From: Acinetobacter larvae
GTDB lineage: Bacteria; Pseudomonadota; Gammaproteobacteria; Pseudomonadales; Moraxellaceae
Reading direction: 5' to 3'
Assembly: GCF_001704115.1 (NCBI RefSeq)
Contig: NZ_CP016895.1
Coordinates: 806,001 to 870,000 of the forward strand
Length of the DNA stretch: 64,000 bases
Of this stretch, positions 44,967-52,184 are shown in pieces (the first letter of the stretch is position 1; every line of letters begins with the position of its first letter). The position numbers were made by a program, and so were the translations under genes. The notes beneath the pieces are model-generated. The model made no database searches. It was not told the origin of the DNA and saw only the letters and a program-made list of their open reading frames with translations.

Positions 44967-45425
44967 CTAAGATGCACTCTTCTTCGAGGAGGGTCTTACA
45001 TATTTTTCCAATAAATCATTTAGTGCTGTTTCTGCATGATTGATCACAAATTCAATCATTTGTATATCTTGATTAGATAACTTCTTATCTTGCTCCAAGT
45101 TATCGATTGTTTGGCAAATATGCATAAATTTTGCATACCTAATACTGGCAGGTGATGGATCGCACAATGTTGTCGTGCGGGTAGTAGTACCTGATTCAAT
45201 GCCATCCAAATACATTTCTGGCATACCTGTTTGTGATTCAAGTTTTCTAGCTTTTCTCTCACCAATTACTCTTTTCTTTTTAATGATATTGGATATTTCG
45301 CCCTGATTTAATCCAAATTTTTCAATAAATTCCTGCTGATTCCTGTAGTGAGTGGTCACCCAAGAGTTAAGGCGGTCAGCGCGAGCATCCGAGGCTGCTT
45401 TATTTGGATCGATATCTTTAGTCAT
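44967..45425 (-). CDS. CI-like phage repressor, short form
   Basis: The 152-residue protein has an N-terminal helix-turn-helix of the phage repressor type (SWVTTHYRNQQEFIEKFGLNQGEISNIIKKKRVIGERKARKLE). The C-terminal part is helical (DLEQDKKLSNQDIQMIEFVINHAETALNDLL) and there is no S24/LexA-like peptidase domain, so RecA-driven self-cleavage is not expected; induction must work another way. It faces the Cro-like gene across three operator copies at 45448-45507, the classic lysogeny switch layout. Confidence 0.78.
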   Translation of the reverse strand: MTKDIDPNKAASDARADRLNSWVTTHYRNQQEFIEKFGLNQGEISNIIKKKRVIGERKARKLESQTGMPEMYLDGIESGTTTRTTTLCDPSPASIRYAKFMHICQTIDNLEQDKKLSNQDIQMIEFVINHAETALNDLLEKYVRPSSKKSAS

Positions 45426-45447
45426 GAGTTTGATTCTATCAGTGCAT

Positions 45448-45507
45448 TACAAAAATGTATAAACACAAAAATGTATTTAATCTTGCTAATAAAAATACAA
45501 AAATGTA
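45448..45507. promoter_or_regulatory. Right operator array (three TACA-N4-TGTA sites)
   Basis: TACAAAAATGTA at 45448-45459, CACAAAAATGTA at 45464-45475 and TACAAAAATGTA at 45496-45507 lie between the divergent repressor and Cro-like genes. They match the left array site for site, including one identical copy (43807-43818). Confidence 0.8.
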
Positions 45508-45539
45508 ATATTTGGGTGGTTAATGTATTGGAGTTTCAA

Positions 45540-45791
45540 ATGAGCAGTAAATTCGTGACTTATTTCAGGGGACTTGATCCAGATGAAAAAAGGGCTTTAG
45601 CAGAAAAATGTAAGACATCCGTTCGGTACTTAACCAAACAAGCAACTCTAATAAATACAGGTAAAGAAGCTAGCTTATTTAAGCCGTCAATTTGTACGGC
45701 AATTGAAGTTTTTTCATCAGGCGAAATAACTCGAAAAGAACTTAGACCTGATGACTGGTCAGACATTTGGCTTGAACTTGTAAAGTCTTGA
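45540..45791 (+). CDS. Cro/YdaS-like DNA-binding protein
   Basis: The 83-residue protein begins at ATG 45540, 7 bases after GGAG. It reads FVTYFRGLDPDEKRALAEKCKTSVRYLTKQA then PSICTAIEVFSSGEITRKELRPDDW, the pattern of YdaS/Cro-type helix-turn-helix proteins, whose end (RPDDW) is characteristic. It lies opposite the repressor and would promote lytic growth by competing for the operators. Related YdaS proteins act as antitoxin or regulator with YdaT; no ydaT-like gene is recognised here. Confidence 0.72.
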   Translation: MSSKFVTYFRGLDPDEKRALAEKCKTSVRYLTKQATLINTGKEASLFKPSICTAIEVFSSGEITRKELRPDDWSDIWLELVKS

Positions 45792-45800
45792 GGTGGTCGA

Positions 45801-46109
45801 ATGTCTGAAAAAAATCTAACTACGATTACACATAGATGCTCATATGAAGAAAAAGACTTTCTAGAAGCTATTGCTAAGGTCGAAGGTAAATCTCTATCTG
45901 AGTTGATTCGTGAAAATAACATGGTGCGAATATCCGCTGAAAAAGAACGGTTAAATCATCTCGCATCTCTTATGTGTCTTACCACGAGTACTGTGTCACC
46001 GCCCAATTTTGAATTATCACCACCACCACGACCAAAAACCACAGGCACAAAAAAAGCTCAACTGTGCGACCAGTTGAGCTTGATTTGTCATACCAATGAA
46101 TTGATATGA
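45801..46109 (+). CDS. Hypothetical phage protein, possible ribbon-helix-helix
   Basis: The 102-residue protein begins after GAGG, 9 bases beyond the Cro-like gene. The N-terminal half (TTITHRCSYEEKDFLEAIAKVEGKSLSELIRE) has the length and pattern of a ribbon-helix-helix DNA-binding unit: a strand, then two helices. The C-terminal half is Pro-rich and its coding sequence contains a strong perfect hairpin. It may be a CII-like early regulator; this is inference from position. Confidence 0.5.
   Translation: MSEKNLTTITHRCSYEEKDFLEAIAKVEGKSLSELIRENNMVRISAEKERLNHLASLMCLTTSTVSPPNFELSPPPRPKTTGTKKAQLCDQLSLICHTNELI
46054..46081. terminator. Perfect hairpin inside an early phage gene
   Basis: AAGCTCAACTG (46054-46064) and CAGTTGAGCTT (46071-46081) are exact reverse complements around a 6-base loop. 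Read on the minus strand it is followed by a T-run, a proper terminator for leftward transcription; on the plus strand it lies in coding sequence with no T-run. Confidence 0.55.
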
Positions 46110-46120
46110 GGTAAACACCG

Positions 46121-46396
46121 ATGACCAATGTATCACATCAAAATGCAACTGTTAAGAAGTTGCCGAAATATATCGAGACAGAGCTTGGTACGGAAAAGCT
46201 TTGTATTCACTGCAATGAATATTGGCCATTAGATAGCGAATTTTATTTCACATATCGCAATAGGCACCAACCTGAAAAAATTTACTATGAGGCAGCTTGT
46301 AAGTGCTGTTATGACCTGCGTTACAGACCTAATCGAAATAAAAATAAAGGCGTTAATACTGTTAAGTCATATCACGAGAGGAGTACAGCAGCATGA
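46121..46396 (+). CDS. Small zinc-finger phage protein
   Basis: The 91-residue protein carries CIHC, 28 residues, CKCC, with the F-x-Y and basic residues between, related to the modules in the membrane-anchored protein at 44322-44945. The Arg- and Asn-rich tail (DLRYRPNRNKNKG) suggests nucleic-acid binding. It begins after GAGG and overlaps the replication initiator gene by 4 bases, so it is made together with it. Function is unknown. Confidence 0.6.
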   Translation: MTNVSHQNATVKKLPKYIETELGTEKLCIHCNEYWPLDSEFYFTYRNRHQPEKIYYEAACKCCYDLRYRPNRNKNKGVNTVKSYHERSTAA

Positions 46397-47361
46397 GTGC
46401 AGCAACGATTATTCCTTTTACCAAGCCTCAAACCACATCACAAGAGGCAAAAAGCATGTATAGCGACAGATTTAAGCAGGGCTATGTAATGTCGAGCCGC
46501 TTGTATCGCAATGAGGTACGACCATTCTTAAGTGATGCGGCACATAACGTTTATGAGCGTCTTGAGGAGTGGATAAATGGACAGTTAAAAGAAACCGATC
46601 ATGTTAGTCATCGTCAAATACAAGGTGGAAAATTAAAGGGATCAAACAAACTGGGTTCAGCAACTGTTAGTAATGGGATTAAGGAGCTTGTTTGGTTTGG
46701 CGTTATTACCGTCACTGAGAAAAATAATAAAATTGGCAATAAATATGAGATCAACGAAATATCCTTAGCGCACTATTTTGAAGAGTTTAGCGCTTCAGTA
46801 ATAAAAGCACTCCGCATCAGTAATGAAAGCGCTTCTATAAGTGAAGCGCTTTTGAAAGTGAAGCAGTCCGCTTCAGTAAGTGATACGGAAAAGCCGTTTA
46901 GCGCTTCAGTAAGTGATGCATCAATAGATTCTTTTTTAGATATTAGAGAAGAGGAGGAAGAAAGCGCGCAAGAAAAATTCACGGCGCAAGAAAATCGTCA
47001 GCTGAATTTTATCGAGTATCACCCAACCGACCGCACTCCGATTTCACTGAAAGAGCTTTTCAAAAAATATCCGGCTCAAGTCGATTTTATCGATCAAGCG
47101 AAAGCGAGTTTTCCCGATCACAGTCCTGAGCAAATTTTTGCCGAGTTAAAAAAACTAGCGCAGTGGTCACTTAGCGCAGCAAATCACATGCCGCAAAAAT
47201 GGATGTCGATCTGGTTGAACTGGATGAAAAAAACTCCAACCGCTGCAGAGCTTGAGAAATCTGCAAAACGCAAATCTGCGTCGACGGAAAAACCTCAAAA
47301 ACAAAATCAAAGCCGATTTGGCAAATACCTAAAACCACAACAGGGGATCCGCGATGTTTGA
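46393..47361 (+). CDS. Phage replication initiator, O-like
   Basis: The 322-residue protein is built like lambda O. Residues 30-130 form a winged helix (SRLYRNEVRPFLSDAAHNVYERLEEWI, HVSHRQIQGG, LGSATVSNGIKELVWFGVI); a low-complexity middle (about residues 130-180) is encoded by iteron-like DNA repeats; the C-terminus (KELFKKYPAQVDFIDQAKASFPDHSPEQIFAELKKLAQWS, MPQKWMSIWLNWMKK) likely meets the helicase loader. The next gene overlaps its end by 8 bases. Confidence 0.7.
   Translation: MSAATIIPFTKPQTTSQEAKSMYSDRFKQGYVMSSRLYRNEVRPFLSDAAHNVYERLEEWINGQLKETDHVSHRQIQGGKLKGSNKLGSATVSNGIKELVWFGVITVTEKNNKIGNKYEINEISLAHYFEEFSASVIKALRISNESASISEALLKVKQSASVSDTEKPFSASVSDASIDSFLDIREEEEESAQEKFTAQENRQLNFIEYHPTDRTPISLKELFKKYPAQVDFIDQAKASFPDHSPEQIFAELKKLAQWSLSAANHMPQKWMSIWLNWMKKTPTAAELEKSAKRKSASTEKPQKQNQSRFGKYLKPQQGIRDV
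46786..46920. repeat. Iteron-like repeats in the initiator gene, candidate replication origin
   Basis: Variants of AGCGCTTCAGTAA(GTGA) occur about five times: clear copies at 46789, 46866 and 46900, a weak one near 46812, and one fused into a 10-base inverted repeat (AAAGCGCTTC, 7 bases, GAAGCGCTTT, 46826-46852). Lambdoid phages place their origin iterons at the same place, within the O gene between its two domains. Confidence 0.6.
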
Positions 47362-47962
47362 ATTAGAGAAATTTCAGAAAGCGTTTGAAATATCGTTTCC
47401 AGTTGAGGCTGCGCAGCAGATTTTAGGGCTGATGGAATCTCTTTACGGTTCTGAGTTTGAACGCGTTCACGGCAAGACTGATGCGGATTTGCTGATTGAA
47501 AATACTCGTTTGGTGCTTGATGGAATTACACCAGAGCAGCTGCAAAACGGAATCAAGTTGATGCGATCTGAGCGTTGGTGCCCGACGTTGCCAGGATTTA
47601 GATTTTTATGTCTGCAGGATGGTGACTGGTGGACAGCAGAACAGGCTTGGACGTTTGCATTAAATTGGAAAAAAGACAGCTCAAAACCAATCACAACACT
47701 TGCAAAACGGACGCTAGGCGAAGTTTCAGAGGTTCTTAACGGACAGGGGCAAAAAGCTGCATACAAAGCGTTTATCGATACTTACGAGTACAACCTACGA
47801 CAAGCCAAAGCCCGCAACTGCACTCAGGTTATGTGGGTTAAACCAAAGACCAGTGACGATGTGAAGCAGCAAAAAACTACTGAGCGAAATAGATCGGGTA
47901 TGCCGTGTCCTCCAGAGCTGGCAGCGAAGATCAAAGGCGCTTATCGGGGGAATTTATCGTGA
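47354..47962 (+). CDS. Phage replication protein P-like helicase loader
   Basis: The 202-residue protein starts FELEKFQKAFEISFPVEAAQQIL and has LLIENTRLVLDGITPEQLQNGIKLMRSERWCPTLPGFRFLC, the conserved pattern of phage P-like proteins (DxxTPEQxxxGLxxL...WPPSxxEFxxLC). Those bring the host DnaB helicase to the origin-bound initiator. Coupling with the O-like gene (8-base overlap) supports the role. Confidence 0.72.
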   Translation: MFELEKFQKAFEISFPVEAAQQILGLMESLYGSEFERVHGKTDADLLIENTRLVLDGITPEQLQNGIKLMRSERWCPTLPGFRFLCLQDGDWWTAEQAWTFALNWKKDSSKPITTLAKRTLGEVSEVLNGQGQKAAYKAFIDTYEYNLRQAKARNCTQVMWVKPKTSDDVKQQKTTERNRSGMPCPPELAAKIKGAYRGNLS

Positions 47963-48063
47963 AAGATCAAAATAAATTTGTACTCGCTCTAATTCTGCTG
48001 CTGATTTTTTTCATTTTTGCCAATGGTACCCAATCCACACATCACGCAATGGGGTATTTATGA
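47959..48063 (+). CDS. Very small membrane protein
   Basis: A 34-residue frame starts with GTG overlapping the P-like stop (GTGA) and ends with TGA overlapping the next start (ATGA). It encodes a short charged start and one hydrophobic segment (FVLALILLLIFFIFA). The double overlap fills the gap between two coupled genes exactly, which supports it being real. Its role is unknown. Confidence 0.5.
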   Translation: MKDQNKFVLALILLLIFFIFANGTQSTHHAMGYL

Positions 48064-48482
48064 TGCGAATGAGTGAAAACGAGCTAGAAGCACATTTGAA
48101 TAAGCACAATAAGCGCAAAATTAGCGCCGTACAGCCATCTAAAAGCAAAAGTGATGTAAGGGTACTAGGTCGACTTAAACAAGGCGTTATGAATCAAACA
48201 GAACGCAAATACGCAGGGCACTTAGAAAGCTTAAAAATTGCTGGTGAGATTTTGTATTACGCATTTGATTCTATGAAATTTCGACTCGCTGATAAGACCT
48301 TTTACAGTCCTGATTTTATTGTTTTACGTTCCAGTGGTGAACTTGAGGCGCATGAGGTCAAAGGACACTGGGAAGATGATGCCAGGGTAAAGATCAAAGT
48401 AGCAGCTTCAATGCATCCTATTCCATTCATCGCCGTGAAATGGAATAGCAAAAATAACAATTGGGATTACGAGAATTTCTGA
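48060..48482 (+). CDS. DUF1064 family nuclease-like protein
   Basis: The 140-residue protein matches DUF1064: KYAGHLESLKIAGEILYYAFDSMKFRLADKTFYSPDFIVL, then ELEAHEVKGHWEDDARVKIKVAASMHP. The spaced Glu, PDF and E-x-K residues fit a PD-(D/E)XK nuclease core, so it may process replication or packaging intermediates. It is coupled to the small membrane gene upstream by a 4-base overlap. Confidence 0.78.
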   Translation: MMRMSENELEAHLNKHNKRKISAVQPSKSKSDVRVLGRLKQGVMNQTERKYAGHLESLKIAGEILYYAFDSMKFRLADKTFYSPDFIVLRSSGELEAHEVKGHWEDDARVKIKVAASMHPIPFIAVKWNSKNNNWDYENF

Positions 48483-48498
48483 GAAGAGCGAGGGTCTG

Positions 48499-48933
48499 AT
48501 GGGATTATTTAACGTTGATGAATTGAGAGTTGATCATGCTGCACTCGAAGACCCTCGCGCACGCGCGCGTTTACTTGAGATAAACAAGCGCACAAGGGCA
48601 TTCAGAAAGAGTTTAAGCAAGTACAAGCGGCCTGACTTTAACCGCATGATTTTAGACTTGTGCAAGATGGGCTGGACGCATGAAAAGATCGCTCATGTCC
48701 TGCCCGTGTCGGGCGCTTCTACAATCTCAGAATGGGCGCGCGGTGGTGTACCTAATTACGACAATGGCCATGCATTTGTAATGTTCTGGCAACAAGAAAC
48801 GGGAGTGCAAAGAGTGCCTTTAATCGGTGAGTGGGGAGCGTATCAGTACAAAGTTGGTCAGCTAGATATCTTTGAAGATGGTGGGCTTTGTGATCAAATA
48901 GTGGGGGAATTAGATCGTGAGATAGAAAATTGA
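48499..48933 (+). CDS. Hypothetical phage regulator at the late-regulator position
   Basis: The 144-residue protein has a basic N-terminal half (NKRTRAFRKSLSKYKRP) and a likely helix-turn-helix (MILDLCKMGWTHEKIAHVLPVSGASTISEWARGG). It sits at the end of the replication operon, where many phages encode their antiterminator or late activator. Since strong terminators precede and interrupt the structural operon, it is the best candidate here for an antitermination factor, but no Q family motif was recognised. Confidence 0.5.
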   Translation: MGLFNVDELRVDHAALEDPRARARLLEINKRTRAFRKSLSKYKRPDFNRMILDLCKMGWTHEKIAHVLPVSGASTISEWARGGVPNYDNGHAFVMFWQQETGVQRVPLIGEWGAYQYKVGQLDIFEDGGLCDQIVGELDREIEN

Positions 48934-49520
48934 AGTTTAAGAACTTTGCTGTGCTTGGGTTAACATTAGCTTATGGGTTAATTTGTGGTTTTCTTACTGG
49001 TTATGACAAGCTTAGTGGGGAGAGGAGCGTGGATTGGGGAGCGGTAGCGGGTTTTACGTCAGCATTTGCAACATTCGTTAGTATTGCTGCAATGCTTTGG
49101 ATATTCAGCCAATGGAACAGACAAAAAGGTAGTGAGGTGGTAGCCAATGAGGCTAAACATTGCATTATTCAATTGTCTGGACTGGCGGAGATTCAGGTTG
49201 AGATGTTGAGGTCTTTAGAAATACATAATGATCATCGTGTAGATGAAAAAATTTTTTTAGAATTTAAGGAAATTTATAGGCAGATCACTAAATCAACACG
49301 ATTTTTGAAATCAGTATTAGATGATAAGGCTTTAGAAAACGATTTATCTAACTTATTGAGTGAAATTAAAAAAACCATTAATAGTATAAATCTCTATTCG
49401 GATGGTAGAAGGAGTTATGATGAAATCAACGTAATTGAGGTTGAAAATGTTGAATTATTAATTGATAGTTTGTTCAAATATTCGTTATATGAAACCAGCT
49501 TCAAGTCTAGTAAAAAGTGA
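48930..49520 (+). CDS. Phage membrane protein with cytoplasmic coiled-coil-like domain
   Basis: The 196-residue protein has two membrane segments (FAVLGLTLAYGLICGFLTGY and WGAVAGFTSAFATFVSIAAMLWIF) and a helical tail of about 130 residues. It starts with TTG in a TTGA overlap with the gene before and ends ahead of its own terminator. The more AT-rich sequence and place between early and late genes fit an accessory gene, for example one acting in superinfection exclusion. No family recognised. Confidence 0.5.
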   Translation: MKFKNFAVLGLTLAYGLICGFLTGYDKLSGERSVDWGAVAGFTSAFATFVSIAAMLWIFSQWNRQKGSEVVANEAKHCIIQLSGLAEIQVEMLRSLEIHNDHRVDEKIFLEFKEIYRQITKSTRFLKSVLDDKALENDLSNLLSEIKKTINSINLYSDGRRSYDEINVIEVENVELLIDSLFKYSLYETSFKSSKK

Positions 49521-49565
49521 ATTATGATCATTTACTAAAAAAACTAGATTTTTACACATAAGGAT

Positions 49566-49595
49566 AAAGCCCTATTACTAGATAGGGTTTTATTT
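49566..49595 (+). terminator. Terminator of the early rightward operon
   Basis: AAAGCCCTAT and ATAGGGTTTT pair over 10 bases with one wobble around TACTAG, followed by ATTTTATT. It lies about 45 bases after the membrane protein gene. Confidence 0.65.
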
Positions 49596-49681
49596 TATTG
49601 CTTTAACTAATTTCACATTTCAAGTTAAAAACGAAATTTTATGTTTACCTTTAAAAACAAGTGGGTAGCTGAGTAGTTTAT

Positions 49682-49771
49682 ATGACCATTCAGCCTGAAA
49701 ACAAGCATAAACCATCGCCTCCACCAAATAGTGGAACCGATATTAAGTCTAAATCACCCAACAAATCATAA
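49682..49771 (+). CDS. Possible 29-residue phage peptide
   Basis: ATG 49682 opens a 29-codon frame rich in Pro, Lys and Ser that ends at TAA 49771, just before the next terminator. There is no strong ribosome-binding site, so it may not be translated. The rest of the 49521-49789 gap holds no other gene. Confidence 0.25.
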   Translation: MTIQPENKHKPSPPPNSGTDIKSKSPNKS

Positions 49772-49789
49772 CTGACCGCATTCAATACT

Positions 49790-49818
49790 AGCCCTATCAC
49801 AACTGATGGGGCTTTTTT
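49790..49818 (+). terminator. Terminator overlapping the ribosome-binding site of the first late gene
   Basis: AGCCCTATC and GATGGGGCT pair with one wobble around ACAACT, then seven T. The start codon of the next gene is at 49820, so its GGGG ribosome-binding site is inside the stem. Confidence 0.75.
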
Positions 49819-49819
49819 T

Positions 49820-50077
49820 ATGGCTACACGTAAAGTTCAAACACCGGGCGCACCTGAGCCTGATCAATCGGAGCTGCAAGAACAAGAGCAACCGGAACAG
49901 CAGCCGCAGGATCAGCAACATGATCAATCGGAGCTGCTTGCACGTATTGCAGAACTCACAAAAGAGAATGCAGCACTCAAACGCAAACTGACGCAGGCAA
50001 ACAAAACAGAAGCGCCTGAGCCGGTGCGCTATCGCACTGTATTAGGTCCCAATGGTTGGACGCAGGAGATCGTGTAA
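49820..50077 (+). CDS. Hypothetical phage protein with coiled coil
   Basis: The 85-residue protein begins with a Gln/Glu/Pro-rich stretch in which DQSELxxxxE occurs twice, followed by a leucine-patterned helix (LLARIAELTKENAALKRKL) and a short C-terminal GPNGWTQEIV. It is the first gene of the late operon and its stop overlaps the next start (TAATG). Small proteins of this kind lie before the portal in related podoviruses; the function is not known. Confidence 0.6.
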   Translation: MATRKVQTPGAPEPDQSELQEQEQPEQQPQDQQHDQSELLARIAELTKENAALKRKLTQANKTEAPEPVRYRTVLGPNGWTQEIV

Positions 50078-50253
50078 TGGGTGGTAAACCAAAGATCGTT
50101 AAGCAAGACCCGGAGGGTGATGCAAAGAAAGCTGCAGAGGAAGCAGCGATTAAATCCAATGCTAAAGCTGCACTTCGCAATCGGACACGCAGTAACTCTG
50201 TTTTGGCCAGTGCAGACCAAACGCAGAAAAAGACAACATTAGGCGGTGGATAG
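50077..50253 (+). CDS. Small hypothetical phage protein
   Basis: The 58-residue Lys/Ala/Gly-rich protein starts at ATG 50077 (AGGAGA upstream, TAATG overlap) with MGGKPKIVKQDPEGDAKKA. It ends at the base before the portal start. No domain is recognised; it may be a minor virion or packaging-associated protein. Confidence 0.55.
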   Translation: MGGKPKIVKQDPEGDAKKAAEEAAIKSNAKAALRNRTRSNSVLASADQTQKKTTLGGG

Positions 50254-51894
50254 ATGAATACAGATCAGTTATGCAGTCGTCTAAGTCAGCTCAAATCATT
50301 GCGTGCTCAGCATGAAAATCACTGGCGTGAGTGCTATCAATACGGCGCACCGGAACGCCAGCAAGTTTTTAGCGGTGGACCAACGTTTAGCGGTAAAGAG
50401 CGAGAAACACAGCGTGCTGATCTGTTTGATTCTACAGCGTCAGAAGCTGTGCAATTGCTTGTAGCGTCGATTATGTCGGGAGTGACGCCAGCCAATGCAC
50501 TATGGTTTAAAGCTGTTCCCGACGGATTGGACTCTACAGATATGACCGACGGTGAGCGTTGGCTTGAAGACGTATGTAATTTTATGTGGCGCAATATTCA
50601 TGCTGCCAATTTCGATAGTGAAGCACCTGAAACCGTCACAGATGTAACCGTGGCCGGATGGGGTGTGCTGTATATCGACATCGATCGCGAGGCAGGCGGC
50701 GGCTATGTGTTTGAGTCGTGGGCACCTGGTAGTTGTTTTATCGGCTCCACTCGTTCAGACGGCTTGATCGATACGATTTATCGAGAACATACGATGACAG
50801 CGGAAGCCATGGTAAACACCTATGGCGCAAATAACTGTCATCCATCTATCGTGAATCGTGCTGAGAAAAGCCCAAATGATGCGATTAGCTTGCTGCATGT
50901 GATTTGTCCGCGTAAATCGAAAGGTGCTGGCCAGATCAATAAAGATATGCCATTTGCTTCATATCACATCGATATTCAAAACAAGCACACAGTCAAAGAG
51001 AGTGGTTATCACGAGTTCCCTTGTGCGGTACCACGCATGCGCCGTATTCCAAATAGCTTGTATGGCAATGGTCAAATGAGTATGGCTTTGCCTGATGCTA
51101 AGTCGGCTAATCGATTGATGCGTCGTACGCTTGAATCGGCTGATTTGTCGCTGGGTGGCATGTGGATCGCAGAAGATGACGGCGTATTGAATCCGCATAC
51201 AGTTTCAATTGGTCCACGCAAAGTCATTGTGGCAAATTCAGTTGATTCAATGAAACGCCTAGACGATGGAACTACATTCCAAGTAGCCGAATATCTGTTA
51301 ACTGGGCTACAGGGTAGCATTCGCAAAAAGCTTATGGCTGATCAATTGCCGCCAATTGGTACGCAGCAAATGACAGCAACAGAGATCAATACACGGATTG
51401 AGATTATTCGACAGCAATTGGGGCCAGTCTATGGCCGTTTCCAAGCTGAATATTTAATCCCTATTCTTGATCGATGCTTCGGCTTAGCCTTTCGTTCTGG
51501 TGTTCTTGGTGCTCCACCAGAGGAGCTACAAGGTCGCAATCTTTCATTCAAGTTTATGTCACCGATGGCGCGTGCTCAGCGTATTGATGAAGTGATTGCA
51601 ACTGAGCAATTTATTGAAAGCATCGCTGGTGCGGCGCAGATCGATCAAACCGTTTTAGATAACGTCAACTTTGATGCTGTGGCACAGGTCACAGGCAAAG
51701 GTCGCGGCGTTCCTGCGTCTATTCTGCGTAGTGCTAACGAGGTTCAAGAGCTACGCAAAGAACGAGCAGAAGCGCAACAGCGACAACAGGAAGAACAGCA
51801 ACAACAACAGATGCAACAGATGGCTGGCCAAGCTATGGCTAAAGGTCTTGAGGGGCAGATGGCACAGCAAATGGGTAGCAAGGTGATGCAGTGA
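50254..51894 (+). CDS. Head-tail connector (portal) protein, T7-like podovirus
   Basis: The 546-residue protein is a podovirus portal, the dodecameric ring through which DNA passes. Typical regions: HWRECYQYGAPERQ near the N-terminus, LFDSTASEAVQLLVASIMSGVTP, VTVAGWGVLYIDID, and MPRRIPNSLYGNGQMSMALPDAK-like text in the clip and stem. The last 60 residues are a Gln-rich helix (QQQEEQQQQQMQQMAGQ). Genes for terminase normally lie just before the portal, but none does here. Confidence 0.88.
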   Translation: MNTDQLCSRLSQLKSLRAQHENHWRECYQYGAPERQQVFSGGPTFSGKERETQRADLFDSTASEAVQLLVASIMSGVTPANALWFKAVPDGLDSTDMTDGERWLEDVCNFMWRNIHAANFDSEAPETVTDVTVAGWGVLYIDIDREAGGGYVFESWAPGSCFIGSTRSDGLIDTIYREHTMTAEAMVNTYGANNCHPSIVNRAEKSPNDAISLLHVICPRKSKGAGQINKDMPFASYHIDIQNKHTVKESGYHEFPCAVPRMRRIPNSLYGNGQMSMALPDAKSANRLMRRTLESADLSLGGMWIAEDDGVLNPHTVSIGPRKVIVANSVDSMKRLDDGTTFQVAEYLLTGLQGSIRKKLMADQLPPIGTQQMTATEINTRIEIIRQQLGPVYGRFQAEYLIPILDRCFGLAFRSGVLGAPPEELQGRNLSFKFMSPMARAQRIDEVIATEQFIESIAGAAQIDQTVLDNVNFDAVAQVTGKGRGVPASILRSANEVQELRKERAEAQQRQQEEQQQQQMQQMAGQAMAKGLEGQMAQQMGSKVMQ

Positions 51895-52184
51895 GCGAAC
51901 AAGAGGAAGTTTTAGAAACGGGCAACTTTGTAAAGCGTAAACAGTTCAGCCAAGCAACACCTGAGCATTACCGCCTAGCTTTCGATTTCGATGCCAACGG
52001 GCAAAAAGTCCTTGAGGATTTAGTTGCCCGTTTCTGCAAGTCAACTTATGTACGCGGTGGCCAAGATGCTGAGCGCGAGTCTTGCTATCGCGCAGGGCAA
52101 GCATCTGTAGTGAATTTAATCTTAACGAAGATCAATCAAGCGAATGATCCAAATTACAAAACAGAGGAATTAAACGATGAGTGA
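51891..52184 (+). CDS. Bbp19-like phage protein
   Basis: The 97-residue protein resembles the Bbp19 family of Bordetella phage BPP-1-like podoviruses: YRLAFDFDANGQKVLEDLVARFC followed by DAERESCYRAGQASVVNLILTKI. Its place between portal and scaffold is the same as in that phage type. It starts with GTG overlapping the portal stop by 4 bases. The function is unknown. Confidence 0.72.
   Translation: MSEQEEVLETGNFVKRKQFSQATPEHYRLAFDFDANGQKVLEDLVARFCKSTYVRGGQDAERESCYRAGQASVVNLILTKINQANDPNYKTEELNDE

Noticed and set aside
45801..46109. Toxin-antitoxin pair formed by the YdaS-like gene and the gene after it.
   Set aside because: The second protein does not resemble YdaT or a known toxin, and the position opposite the repressor explains the YdaS-like protein better as a Cro analogue.
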